From Leptothermofonsia sichuanensis E412 (GTDB taxonomy: Bacteria; Cyanobacteriota; Cyanobacteriia; Leptolyngbyales; Leptolyngbyaceae): 64,000 nucleotides of DNA. The position numbers and the translations under genes were made by a program. Each line of letters begins with the position of its first letter. Position 1 is the stretch's first letter. Positions 9,615 to 19,055 of this stretch are shown here, in pieces. Under the pieces are notes generated by a model. That model was not told the DNA's origin. It worked only from the letters and a program-made list of their open reading frames with translations, and did not search any database. The stretch spans positions 3,782,001-3,846,000 of the forward strand of contig NZ_CP072600.1 in assembly GCF_019891175.1 (NCBI RefSeq), given 5' to 3'.

Positions 9615-11027
9615 GTAATTGCTCAACTGGGGGTTGACAAGGCGAGAAAGAACACTAGAGTTAAAGGCATGAAAGAGCTTCCAGACCTCAAGCAACTCAC
9701 AGACTCTGATAAGGACAGGCTGATCCAGACACTGTGGGATGAGCTGCAAAAGTTGCAACAAAAGAAGCCGAAAAAGACATCCAAGAATTCCAGTTTAACC
9801 CCCTGCTCAAGGATTCAAAGCAGCAGTTAGCGAGCCTTCTGGCTCCCAAGAGATAAATCGAAGTGCGAGTGTGGGACGCTGTGGTGGTGGGCGTAAGCTG
9901 ACTCCGAATCCCGACCAAATTATCCGCGCCGAAGTGAACAGGTGCAAAACTTGTGGTGTGAGTCTGTCTGGAACCCTTCAGCAATTGCTGCAACGCTATG
10001 AAAAAGTGGAGATTCCACCGATTCGCCCGGTTGTGACTCAAGTGGAACGGTATGGTTGCACCTGTCCGGGTTGTGGAGAAGTTCAATTGGCTCCAGTTCC
10101 GGTGGGACTAGAACCCGGCAGTCCCTTCGGCGATGGGGTGGCGGCCTTAGTCACGACGTTGCGCTACGGTCATGCAATCAGCTATGCGCGGCTGAGTCAA
10201 CTGATGTCGGAGGTGTTCAATTTAGCGATTTCCGAAGGTGCTTTGGCAAGTCTTTTTCAACGAGTCAAAACGCAATTAGACCCATCGATTGCGGCGATTG
10301 TGCAGCGCTTACGCAGTTCCCGACTGGTCGGCAGCGATGAAACCAGTGCGCGGCTGAGAGGCAAGACGGTATGGGAATGGGTGTTTCAAAATGCTCAAGT
10401 CTGCTTGCATGTGATTCGCCCGTCCCGTGGGGCAGAGGTGATTGAGCACGTGATGGCAGGGCATCGTCCTGAGATTTGGGTGTCGGATTTGTTCAGCGCT
10501 CAAAAGAAACATCCTGCGTCAGATTGGCAAGTCTGCTTAGCCCATCAGTTGCGCGATTGTCAGTATGGCATTGATGCCGGGGATACGATCTTTTCGCCTC
10601 GGATGAAGCGGTTAGTCTTACGCGCTTGTGCTTGGCATCGACGCTGGGAGCAATTGTCTGCTTCGACGCAATATCAATATCGCTGCCGGATCAACCGAGA
10701 ATTAGACCAAGCACTCGCCCTGTGTCCGACTCAAGCCGATGGCATTCGGCTGCAAACGCGCTACCGAAACTTGCGGGAGCATCTGTTTCTATTTTTGGCA
10801 GACACAACGATTCCGTCGACCAATAATGCCAGTGAACAGGCGCTGCGGATGAGTGTGATTTTTCGCAAGGTGACCAATGGATTTCGCTCCGAGTGGGGCA
10901 AAGATTTGTTCGCCGATATTCGTTCTGTGGTGAATACGGGTAAGCGTCAAGGGCTTTCTGCTTTTGAGTCCATTTCTGCGGCCTTAAACCCTCACCAATC
11001 CCTATTCCCGCTGAGTTGAGCAATTAC
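9615..11027 (+). mobile_element. IS66-family element, copy 2 (1413 bp, complete ends)
   Basis: Ends GTAATTGCTCAACT and its complement AGTTGAGCAATTAC; IS66 elements characteristically begin GTAA. Flanked by the 5-bp repeat CATTT (9610-9614, 11028-11032), shorter than the 8 bp typical of the family. Only tnpC is present, so it resembles the single-gene (ISBst12-like) subgroup. Confidence 0.85.
9669..11019 (+). pseudogene. IS66 TnpC transposase with +1 frameshift
   Basis: A 449-aa DDE transposase would run from ATG 9669. Compared with copy 1 there is one extra A near 9797 (TTTAACCCC against TTTACCCC), which puts a stop in the N-terminal region. The rest is open from about 9800: zinc-binding CKTCGVSL and CPGCGEV, GSDETSARLRG (first Asp), VSDLFSAQKK (second Asp), NNASEQALRMSVIFRK (Glu). 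Probably inactive unless slippage rescues it. Confidence 0.85.
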
Positions 11028-11249
11028 CATTTTAGAGAGCAATTTGAGAACTTATGGAATGGTTGTGGGCAAAGGCACTTTTCAGGAGTCGAGGTGCATA
11101 AATTAGTTGAAGAGGTGCGACGTGTTTCGAGCAGCTAACCAAGCTGTATAAAAAGGGATCTGAAGTGGGCGATTGCTCCCTCAAACTCTTTCCATAGGAG
11201 AGTTTGATACAATTTACTTACGACTCACTCTTATGCGAGGCATTGGGAT

Positions 11250-11480
11250 ATGCGCTCAATTGAGCAACTGACTGAGGAAATATTGTCTTTGCCTAGCGAG
11301 TTAAGAGCACTCTTGGCAGACAAGTTGGTGGAAAGCTTGGAGTTCGATACCGATCCAGCAATTCAGGCAGTTTGGGTAACTGAAGCCAAGCGCCGAAGAG
11401 ATGAGGTGCGAAATGGTTCTATTCAACCAATTTCAGGCGAAGATGCCTTAGCTCAGGTCAGACGGCTGATTGAGCCATGA
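11250..11480 (+). CDS. addiction-module antitoxin (RelB/ParD-like, TIGR02574 type)
   Basis: 76 aa. The pattern LTEEILSLPSELRALLADKLVESL followed by a basic stretch and an EDALAQVRRLI tail is characteristic of the small antitoxin family paired with ParE-like toxins. It overlaps the toxin by four bases (ATGA at 11477-11480), so the two are translationally coupled. A TACAAT box at about 11209-11214 is a possible promoter element. The antitoxin is expected to bind and neutralise the toxin and to repress the operon. Confidence 0.88.
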   Translation: MRSIEQLTEEILSLPSELRALLADKLVESLEFDTDPAIQAVWVTEAKRRRDEVRNGSIQPISGEDALAQVRRLIEP

Positions 11481-11767
11481 GATATGTATTTCATCCTAAA
11501 GCACTGAACGAGTACGCTGAAGCAGTTCAATACTACACAGAGCAGAGGGTTGAGGTTGCTCAGGCGTTCATAAATGCTATTGAAGATACAGTCTACCGAA
11601 TCCGGGAATCCCCAACTCGCTATGCTGCGATTGATGAAGATGTTCGGCGGTGCATGGCGCGTAAGTTTCCCTATGGTGTTCTCTACACGATTGAGCAAGA
11701 CTACATCCTGATTTTGGCGGTCATGCATTGTAGTCGTGAGCCTGGGTACTGGAAAAGCCGCAAGTAG
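11477..11767 (+). CDS. ParE/RelE-family toxin
   Basis: 96 aa with the family landmarks: F.P.AL.EY.EA..YY near the start, RIRESPTRYA in the middle, and the C-terminal RCMARKFPYGVLYTIEQDYILILAVMH. Members either poison gyrase (ParE) or cleave mRNA on ribosomes (RelE); sequence alone does not decide which. It overlaps the antitoxin stop. The pair lies among broken genes yet is intact, as expected of a self-selecting module. Confidence 0.9.
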   Translation: MRYVFHPKALNEYAEAVQYYTEQRVEVAQAFINAIEDTVYRIRESPTRYAAIDEDVRRCMARKFPYGVLYTIEQDYILILAVMHCSREPGYWKSRK

Positions 11768-11978
11768 CTATTACTGCCAGCCGCCTAACATAGTCCCTGA
11801 GGGAAACAGCGTCAACAGGTAGCGTTGAAGAAACAGTAAGTCTAATTGAAGCCAAGACTCTAAACGCAGCAGACCATAAGCCAGCCTCAAGCTGACTCCA
11901 TTGAATTCATGACTAGACTCCTAAAATCGTTCTATTTATTAGACTTAATCGGAAATAGTTTAGGCTATAAGGCAGATA
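11768..11978. other. spacer between toxin gene and IS630 copy B
   Basis: No gene. GCCTAAC at about 11788 resembles an attC end, but no paired inner arms or GTTRRRY partner could be found. The left flank of copy B here does not continue the element III transposase that lies on its right, so the two sides were joined by rearrangement. Confidence 0.5.
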
Positions 11979-13107
11979 TACCTTGTCAGGGTATAGTTTT
12001 TACTTGTTTAAAGGACTGAAAACGCAAGGTTAACAGTGAATCTAACTCAGGTTTATACGTCGTATGACACTGGTTGAGACAAGCAGTAATCGCCTCCTTA
12101 AATGCAGAGAAGTCAGCATAATAAATCGAATATAAGCATTGCTTCTTGACAAACTTCCACAAGCGCTCAATCAAGTTGAGATTGGGAGAATAGACCGTTA
12201 GATACAACAACTCAATGTTCAATGATTGAGCCAACTCCATCACAACCGCACACTTCTGATACCGAGCGTTATCCAACACAAGCGTAATCGGAATGTCTAA
12301 TCCCAGAGCTGCCAGTTTGTGCAGTAATTCACAGACACTTTGAGCGTTGATATAAGTCTCATTGGTGACGGTGATTAACGCATGAGTCACGGCGTTGAGG
12401 GCCCCTAAGACATTGAACCGTTGCCTTCCTGCCCCCGACTTGATAAACAAGCGTTCAAAGCACCACAAAAACCCTAAGTAGGCCCCCAGAACAAAATGGG
12501 CAGCATCGACAAAGAAGACGGCTCTCTGACCTGCTTTTGCCTCTTGCAGTCGTGGGTCTAGTTTTTTTTGACGAACTCCTCCTGCGCTTCTACATCAGCT
12601 TTGGCGGGCAACATCCCCACTCGCCGACAACGCATCCCCATCGATTTGAGAAACACCCTCACTTGCTCCCGACTACGGACAATACCAGTCAGTTCTTCGA
12701 TCTTGGCGCAAGCCTGCGCTAGGGTCTTTGGAGGATTTGCCCGGAAGTATGCTTCCAAAGTCTGTTGATGTTGTTTCAGTTCACTCTGGGGTCGATAAAA
12801 GGTCAATTCTTTGAGATTGCCGATCCCCCCAGTTTCATAATCTCGCAGATAGCTCAACAACGTTGGTTTTGTCACCCGAAGCAACCGGGTAATTTCCTGA
12901 TGCGAGTATCCTTGACTTTTGAGATACAACGCTTCCATTTTTTGTTGCACACGCGGATGTGGATGGTGAAAGCGTTCGTAATGTAGTTGCTCAATCTCTT
13001 CGGCACTAAAGCTCAGTTGGATCATTGGGAGGCACCGTGCTCAACACTCAACGGTCTACCTCATTTCTACTTTATCTAGAGGGTAAAATCTATACCCCGG
13101 CAAAGTA
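11979..13107 (-). mobile_element. IS630-type element I, copy B (1129 bp)
   Basis: Same ends as copy A, TA on both sides (11977-11978, 13108-13109). It lies inside the coding region of element III on its right side only. Confidence 0.92.
11986..13025 (-). CDS. IS630-type transposase (two frames), copy B
   Basis: Frames 12558-13025 and, from ATG 12468, to 11986, joined at a run of eight A (12562-12569). A -1 slip gives the 346-aa DDE protein. All three acidic residues are present. Confidence 0.88.
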
Positions 13108-13707
13108 TAGCAATCAACCCATCAATACTCATGCCACCAATCAACGAGATATTCTTGCCCCCATCGCCAGGAGCCTCAGTGTCATACAAGCGTTCACCGA
13201 TGGGGGCACGACCAGACAAACGAGTCATTGCCAGATGGATGCCCGTTTCATCAATGAAAACCAAGTTGCGCGGGTCGATTGTAAAACTCCACAGGCGATA
13301 AGCAAACCGCAAATCCTTCACCCTTTGAGTATCTTGCTGGGAGGCAATCAGTGTTTTTTTTTGACGCTGAGCTTGAGCTTAGACACAGCCTGTTGCATGG
13401 TTGATATACTCACCTCCACTCCACTTTGTTGGGCAAAGCGTTCACACAACTCCTTGAGTAGGGCATCCGGTTGAGCCGTGACTAGGGCTTCAACGATGGG
13501 CAACTGCTCTTTGCCCAACTTGGCAATGGCTCCTCCTCCGTGCGCTTTAGGCTCCACGGTGCCTGTCTCACAATAGTGTCGCCTTAGATCTCGAATGAAC
13601 GATAAGCTCACCTTGAAGCGCTCTGCCAGTTGCCGTTGTGATCCTTCTTGAGCTTCATAGGCTGCCATGATTCGTTGCCGTAGATCAACTGACAGAGGGG
13701 CGGGCAT
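13108..13707 (-). pseudogene. IS630-type element III transposase, truncated by copy B
   Basis: A different IS630-family transposase. Frame one 13348-13707 (119 aa) is a helix-turn-helix domain (LRQRIMAAYEAQEGSQRQLAERFKVSLSFI). Frame two continues to 13108 with the start of the DDE domain (NLVFIDETGIHL, GGMSIDGLIA). The frames overlap at an A-run near 13355-13362. The DDE domain is cut at a TA by copy B, and its second half is not found on the other side of that element, so it was lost. Confidence 0.82.
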
Positions 13708-13767
13708 AAGCAGCTAGCTCCTAGCTTTTGATAGTTGTTTTAGCCTACCAGAATGTGGCTTACTCAA

Positions 13768-14532
13768 TCAATAACGGCTGTAAGTGGACTGGGAGTGGGT
13801 GTGCAATTTGCTGGTGAGCTTTCGCATCGACTCTCCTTTGAGCACCAGTCGCAACGAGTCATGCACAATGCGGTCGAGGATGGCATCGGCCAAGGTTGGG
13901 TCGGCAATTTGGCCATGCCAGTCTTCAACCGGGAGTTGCGTGGCAAATAAACAGGAGGCTTTGCGATAGCGTAAATCGAGCAGGTCTAACCAGTCACGAG
14001 CCTCTTGCAGGGGCAGTGGATCCCGCAACCAGTCATCAAGCACGAGCAGATTGACCGCCGCGAATTGACGTTGCAACTTGGGCAAAGAACCATCAGCGCG
14101 AGCAAGTTTGAGTTCCATAATCAAATCGGCACTGCGGATGTAGCGCACCGTTTGTCCGAGGGTACAACAACGGTTGGCCAGTACCGAGGAGAGAAAGGTT
14201 TTGCCGACACCGGTCGGTCCGACCATGATTAAGTTGAGATGCGCTTGCACCCATTGACCATCGGCGAGTTCGAGAAACTTGGATTTGACCAGCCCGCGAG
14301 CCACTGAAAAATCAATATCAGCCACCGCAGCGGTGGTGGAGAGTTGGGCTTGCTTCAGCCGCCGTTGGAGGCGTTGTTGGTCCCGCCGGTGATGTTCGCG
14401 CTCGACCAGTAATGAGAAGCGTTCATCGAATCCCAGATCATGGTAGGTGCTGCTGGTGTATTGCTCACTCCAGGCTTCGAGCATCCCACTTAAGCGCAAG
14501 GCTTTGAGTTGTTCAACAGTCGATGGATTCAT
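13768..14532 (-). CDS. istB: IstB-type ATPase of an IS21-family element
   Basis: 254-aa AAA+ helper of IS21 transposition. Walker A is NLIMVGPTGVGKTFLS, Walker B is NLLVLDDWL, and arginine-finger-type residues lie in LRLVLKGESMRK. The N-terminal IstB domain (EQLKALRLSGMLEAWSEQ) is complete. Its partner istA is reduced to a short remnant just upstream, so the ATPase is orphaned and the element cannot move by itself. Confidence 0.92.
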   Translation of the reverse strand: MNPSTVEQLKALRLSGMLEAWSEQYTSSTYHDLGFDERFSLLVEREHHRRDQQRLQRRLKQAQLSTTAAVADIDFSVARGLVKSKFLELADGQWVQAHLNLIMVGPTGVGKTFLSSVLANRCCTLGQTVRYIRSADLIMELKLARADGSLPKLQRQFAAVNLLVLDDWLRDPLPLQEARDWLDLLDLRYRKASCLFATQLPVEDWHGQIADPTLADAILDRIVHDSLRLVLKGESMRKLTSKLHTHSQSTYSRY

Positions 14533-14542
14533 CAGTCATCCC

Positions 14543-14652
14543 TTAGTGAAAGTACTGGACACCCCGGAGGTTGGCATGTTCAACCGGGGCGATTGATGGA
14601 ATGTCTGCACAAACAGATTCTTGCTCCAAGTGGTTCTCCAGGAGCGAGCGGA
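14543..14652 (-). pseudogene. 3' remnant of istA (IS21 transposase)
   Basis: About 35 codons ending PVEHANLRGVQYFH and a stop, eleven bases before the istB start. The H.N.RG..Y ending is that of IstA proteins. IS1 copy 2 has replaced everything upstream. Confidence 0.75.
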
Positions 14653-15510
14653 GGTCGTGTTCTAGACTTGTTGTTTTAGGTTAGATAGCAAAACCAAACT
14701 CATAACGGTTAATAAATAGCCCAATCACAATGTCATGCATCAGAATGGACTTAGAAAAGCAAATAGTTTTGCGAGCTAATCGCTTCAAGCGCGTGCGTAA
14801 AGTTAAATGCTTACGCTCAATCTTCTGCGTGTTCTGTTTGCCAACGGTATGAAGACTTGGGTCAAGCTGCCGCTCATAGGTTCCCCAACCATCTGTGTAA
14901 AACTGCATAATTCCAAACGGTTCTAATAACGCTTTGAGTTGGAGGAATGCTTCATCTTGATGCGTCGCCAACACATAAGCTAATATTTTTCCACTGTGAT
15001 GGTCAATTGCATGCCATAACCAACGTTGCTGGGCTTTAGACTGGACAAAACTCCACATTTCATCGGCTTCTGCCTCTGTATCTTCCCACTGGCAAAGCTT
15101 TACGATGCTTTGAGCGGGTTCCAACTCAGCCAGTTTGAGTTCATTCACGGCTTTGAGTTGACGATCTTTTTTTTTAATTCCTCAATCACCGTCGTTGGAC
15201 TAATGTGAAGGACACGGGCAGTGTCTCGAATCCCACTCCCATTCATTGCCATATCGCTGATTTGTTGCTTGACTTCAGGCAGATACCCTTGATAGGTGTA
15301 TTGCAAAATAAAGGTGCGCCGATGGCATCCTGAGTTTTGACAAAAGTAGCGCTGTTTGCCGTCTGGTGTTGTGCCGTGTTTGATCACCTCAATCCCATCA
15401 CACACAGGGCAGTGAATTGGTTCTAATACCATAACTTGAGTTCCCGCAACTACTGACTTCTCCATCTAACCAGTTCTTCGTAAGGAAAACAACAAACCTA
15501 GAACATTACC
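14653..15510 (-). mobile_element. IS1-family element, copy 2 (858 bp)
   Basis: Same ends as copy 1 in the opposite orientation. Flanks GCGAGCGGA and CACAGGCTC do not match. One side is istA and the other the aspartic protease gene, so this copy marks a deletion or recombination junction and not a simple insertion. Confidence 0.92.
14681..15465 (-). CDS. IS1 InsA/InsB' transposase, copy 2
   Basis: InsA 15145-15465, InsB 14681-15148, run of nine A at the frameshift site. The catalytic YTDGWGTY is intact. It differs from copy 3 by CQWED instead of CQGED early in InsB. Confidence 0.9.
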
Positions 15511-15692
15511 CACAGGCTCAAACTGCCCAACGACAGCTTGAACAAGCACAACACGCGCTTCGTACTGAGCCAAATTTCCTGTCAAATTCAGCGCGGTTGT
15601 TTGTCTTTCCCAATCGTATCCAAGCTCGGCTCCCACTAAATATGGCAGTACGTTTACACTTGCTCCTGTATCCAATAGCCCAGATGCTTGAA
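15511..15692 (-). pseudogene. retropepsin-like aspartic protease, middle fragment
   Basis: The minus-strand frame reads IQASGLLDTGASVNVLPYLVG, the DTGAS active site of clan AA (retropepsin-like) proteases, then runs to FEPV where IS1 copy 2 cuts it. Its N-terminal part is the fragment 16958-17061, now on the other strand beyond IS630 copy C. Joining 17061, the target TA and 15692 gives NQQVSIQASGLLDTG without a gap. The C-terminal third is missing. Small cyanobacterial genes of this kind are usually paired with a short upstream ORF, as here. Confidence 0.8.
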
Positions 15693-15694
15693 TA

Positions 15695-16822
15695 TACCTT
15701 GTCAGGGTATAGTTTTTACTTGTTTAAAAGACTGAAAACGCAAGGTTAACAGTGAATCTAACTCAGGTTTATACGTCGTATGACACTGGTTGAGACAAGC
15801 AGTAATCGCCTCCTTAAATGCAGAGAAGTCAGCATAATAAATCGAATATAAGCATTGCTTCTTGACAAACTTCCACAAGCGCTCAATCAAGTTGAGATTG
15901 GGAGAATAGACCGTTAGATACAACAACTCAATGTTCAATGATTGAGCCAACTCCATCACAACCGCACACTTCTGATACCGAGCGTTATCCAACACAAGCG
16001 TAATCGGAATGTCTAATCCCAGAGCTGCCAGTTTGTGCAGTAATTCACAGACACTTTGAGCGTTGATATAAGTCTCATTGGTGACGGTGATTAACGCATG
16101 AGTCACGGCGTTGAGGGCCCCTAAGACATTGAACCGTTGCCTTCCTGCCCCCGACTTGATAAACAAGCGTTCAAAGCACCACAAAAACCCTAAGTAGGCC
16201 CCCAGAACAAAATGGGCAGCATCGACAAAGAAGACGGCTCTCTGACCTGCTTTTGCCTCTTGCAGTCGTGGGTCTAGTTTTTTTGACGAACTCCTCCTGC
16301 GCTTCTACATCAGCTTTGGCGGGCAACATCCCCACTCGCCGACAACGCATCCCCATCGATTTGAGAAACACCCTCACTTGCTCCCGACTACGGACAATAC
16401 CAGTCAGTTCTTCGATCTTGGCGCAAGCCTGCGCTAGGGTCTTTGGAGGATTTGCCCGGAAGTATGCTTCCAAAGTCTGTTGATGTTGTTTCAGTTCACT
16501 CTGGGGTCGATAAAAGGTCAATTCTTTGAGATTGCCGATCCCCCCAGTTTCATAATCTCGCAGATAGCTCAACAACGTTGGTTTTGTCACCCGAAGCAAC
16601 CGGGTAATTTCCTGATGCGAGTATCCTTGACTTTTGAGATACAACGCTTCCATTTTTTGTTGCACACGCGGATGTGGATGGTGAAAGCGTTCGTAATGTA
16701 GTTGCTCAATCTCTTCGGCACTAAAGCTCAGTTGGATCATTGGGAGGCACCGTGCTCAACACTCAACGGTCTACCTCATTTCTACTTTATCTAGAGGGTA
16801 AAATCTATACCCCGGCAAAGTA
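15695..16822 (-). mobile_element. IS630-type element I, copy C (1128 bp)
   Basis: TA flanks at 15693-15694 and 16823-16824. One base shorter than copies A, B, E and F because the A-run is seven long. It forms an inverted pair with copy D, and the two have recombined (see the inverted segment 16825-17061). Confidence 0.92.
15702..16740 (-). CDS. IS630-type transposase (two frames), copy C
   Basis: Frames from ATG 16740 and ATG 16184. The slippage run has seven A (16278-16284), so the first frame reads on past the usual stop (KKTRPTTARG) to 16171. Fusion to the DDE frame would need a +1 or -2 shift. The coding potential is otherwise intact. Confidence 0.85.
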
Positions 16823-16824
16823 TA

Positions 16825-16965
16825 ATTTCAGAACTAGCCCAACAAGAAATGGATCTTATTAAGCCTAACCAAGCTTATCCAGTATGGTCTCCCTACGATG
16901 CTTTTGAGGCAGCAGACACGATGTTAAAAGTATTAAATGCCGCCAAAGCTCAAGACCATGCCTAA
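16825..16965 (+). pseudogene. small ORF upstream of the aspartic protease, inverted fragment
   Basis: Reads ISELAQQEMDLIKPNQAYP through VLNAAKAQDHA and a stop. Its first six codons (MISSEL) are at 18566-18583 on the minus strand beyond IS630 copies D and D'. Closing the TA gap gives MISSELISELAQQ, 52 aa. It overlaps the protease start by eight bases. Function unknown; small helical partners of this type commonly precede retropepsin-like genes in cyanobacteria. Confidence 0.75.
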
Positions 16966-17061
16966 CACTGAACGATATCCATTTGTCTGTAGTGACACAG
17001 CATTGGGCGAAGCGGGTTTTCGCCCATATTTGCCTTTTACTCTGTTGAATCAGCAAGTGTC
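16958..17061 (+). pseudogene. retropepsin-like aspartic protease, N-terminal fragment
   Basis: ATG 16958, MPNTERYPFVCSDTALG, FRPYLPFTLLNQQVS, then the TA target of IS630 copy D. It continues in fragment 15511-15692. It lies on the opposite strand from that fragment because the stretch 16825-17061 has been flipped. Confidence 0.8.
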
Positions 17062-17063
17062 TA

Positions 17064-18191
17064 TACTTTGCCGGGGTATAGATTTTACCCTCTAGATAAA
17101 GTAGAAATGAGGTAGACCGTTGAGTGTTGAGCACGGTGCCTCCCAATGATCCAACTGAGCTTTAGTGCCGAAGAGATTGAGCAACTACATTACGAACGCT
17201 TTCACCATCCACATCCGCGTGTGCAACAAAAAATGGAAGCGTTGTATCTCAAAAGTCAAGGATACTCGCATCAGGAAATTACCCGGTTGCTTCGGGTGAC
17301 AAAACCAACGTTGTTGAGCTATCTGCGAGATTATGAAACTGGGGGGATCGGCAATCTCAAAGAATTGACCTTTTATCGACCCCAGAGTGAACTGAAACAA
17401 CATCAACAGACTTTGGAAGCATACTTCCGGGCAAATCCTCCAAAGACCCTAGCGCAGGCTTGCGCCAAGATCGAAGAACTGACTGGTATTGTCCGTAGTC
17501 GGGAGCAAGTGAGGGTGTTTCTCAAATCGATGGGGATGCGTTGTCGGCGAGTGGGGATGTTGCCCGCCAAAGCTGATGTAGAAGCGCAGGAGGAGTTCGT
17601 CAAAAAAACTAGACCCACGACTGCAAGAGGCAAAAGCAGGTCAGAGAGCCGTCTTCTTTGTCGATGCTGCCCATTTTGTTCTGGGGGCCTACTTAGGGTT
17701 TTTGTGGTGCTTTGAACGCTTGTTTATCAAGTCGGGGGCAGGAAGGCAACGGTTCAATGTCTTAGGGGCCCTCAACGCCGTGACTCATGCGTTAATCACC
17801 GTCACCAATGAGACTTATATCAACGCTCAAAGTGTCTGTGAATTACTGCACAAACTGGCAGCTCTGGGATTAGACATTCCGATTACGCTTGTGTTGGATA
17901 ACGCTCGGTATCAGAAGTGTGCGGTTGTGATGGAGTTGGCTCAATCATTGAACATTGAGTTGTTGTATCTAACGGTCTATTCTCCCAATCTCAACTTGAT
18001 TGAGCGCTTGTGGAAGTTTGTCAAGAAGCAATGCTTATATTCGATTTATTATGCTGACTTCTCTGCATTTAAGGAGGCGATTACTGCTTGTCTCAACCAG
18101 TGTCATACGACGTATAAACCTGAGTTAGATTCACTGTTAACCTTGCGTTTTCAGTCCTTTAAACAAGTAAAAACTATACCCTGACAAGGTA
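17064..18191 (+). mobile_element. IS630-type element I, copy D (1128 bp)
   Basis: TA flanks at 17062-17063 and 18192-18193. Seven-A run as in copy C. Its right end abuts the truncated copy D', joined at a TA that is internal to the element sequence. Confidence 0.92.
17146..18184 (+). CDS. IS630-type transposase (two frames), copy D
   Basis: Frames 17146-17715 and 17702-18184, the former extended by the seven-A run. The Asp, Asp, Glu residues are intact. Confidence 0.86.
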
Positions 18192-18193
18192 TA

Positions 18194-18565
18194 TCAACGC
18201 TCAAAGTGTCTGTGAATTACTGCACAAACTGGCAGCTCTGGGATTAGACATTCCGATTACGCTTGTGTTGGATAACGCTCGGTATCAGAAGTGTGCGGTT
18301 GTGATGGAGTTGGCTCAATCATTGAACATTGAGTTGTTGTATCTAACGGTCTATTCTCCCAATCTCAACTTGATTGAGCGCTTGTGGAAGTTTGTCAAGA
18401 AGCAATGCTTATATTCGATTTATTATGCTGACTTCTCTGCATTTAAGGAGGCGATTACTGCTTGTCTCAACCAGTGTCATACGACGTATAAACCTGAGTT
18501 AGATTCACTGTTAACCTTGCGTTTTCAGTCCTTTAAACAAGTAAAAACTATACCCTGACAAGGTA
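18194..18565 (+). mobile_element. IS630-type element I, 3' partial copy D' (372 bp)
   Basis: Identical to the last third of copy D, from the internal TATATCAACGCTC to the right terminus, with TA at 18566-18567. It encodes only the last 97 residues of the DDE frame. The simplest reading is that copy D inserted at the internal TA of an older copy, and homologous recombination then removed that copy's left part. Confidence 0.88.
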
Positions 18566-18567
18566 TA

Positions 18568-18583
18568 ATTCTGACGAAATCAT
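18568..18583 (-). pseudogene. first codons of the small ORF (MISSEL...)
   Basis: ATG at 18583 with MISSE, interrupted by the D/D' insertion at TA. Starts 20 bp after the HNH stop codon, so HNH gene, small ORF and protease formed one minus-strand operon. See 16825-16965. Confidence 0.7.
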
Positions 18584-19055
18584 GCAAAACGCTCCAGTTA
18601 AATCTAGGGTTGTGCCTCTATTATATTCTTCATCTCCTCAATGCTGTATGTGCGGGGAGTCCGATGAATCATGGCATGGCAGTTTGGGCAGACAGGGCGT
18701 AGATCTTTCACAGGGTCAACTTCGTATTCCTCTGCAATGTCTGAAATTGGGCGTAGATGATGCACATGAATAAAGCCTTCGCCTAACTGCCCATAAACTT
18801 TACCAAAGTTAAAATTACAAACTGAGCAATTTAATCCGTAGTAATCAATGCATTTTTGTCGTGCTTTAGGATCTCGCTCATAGGCATTGACTGTTACTTG
18901 ACGTACTGCCCCTTCACGAAAGGTCTGTGCTGAATCTACTTCGTCTGGGAAAAAACTAGCAGTATTTACAGAATTTAACTCAGTGCCCTGACTTGAGTAT
19001 CGTTGGGCAAGAAAATCATAAGCTTCATTAATCTCTGACTCAGATCTCTGCCCTA

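Larger units (their letters stand above)
9094..11138 (+). pseudogene. DUF5919-like / phospholipase D-like protein, split by IS66 and truncated at the 5' end
   Basis: The open frame enters from the element II boundary (9094) and runs through ADDFFWNVKRSIEPEISQ, GFGGAVLSRTL and GAKVRIILMDP to WYKH at 9613. The IS66 insertion then supplies a premature stop. Deleting 9615-11032 (IS plus one copy of the CATTT duplication) restores DPHWYKHFREQFENLWN and a natural end at 11138, 209 codons in all. The family is a guess from the GFGG, ILMDP and DPHWY...QFE.LW pattern seen in DUF5919 proteins. The true N-terminus is lost: the left flank of the IS pair does not continue the frame. Confidence 0.6.

Noticed and set aside
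11786-11850. attC site after the ParE gene
   Set aside because: GCCTAAC is present, but no complementary inner arms and no GTTRRRY partner at the right distance could be found.
18582-18773. 63-aa plus-strand ORF
   Set aside because: It is antisense to the conserved zinc-HNH region of the interrupted nuclease.
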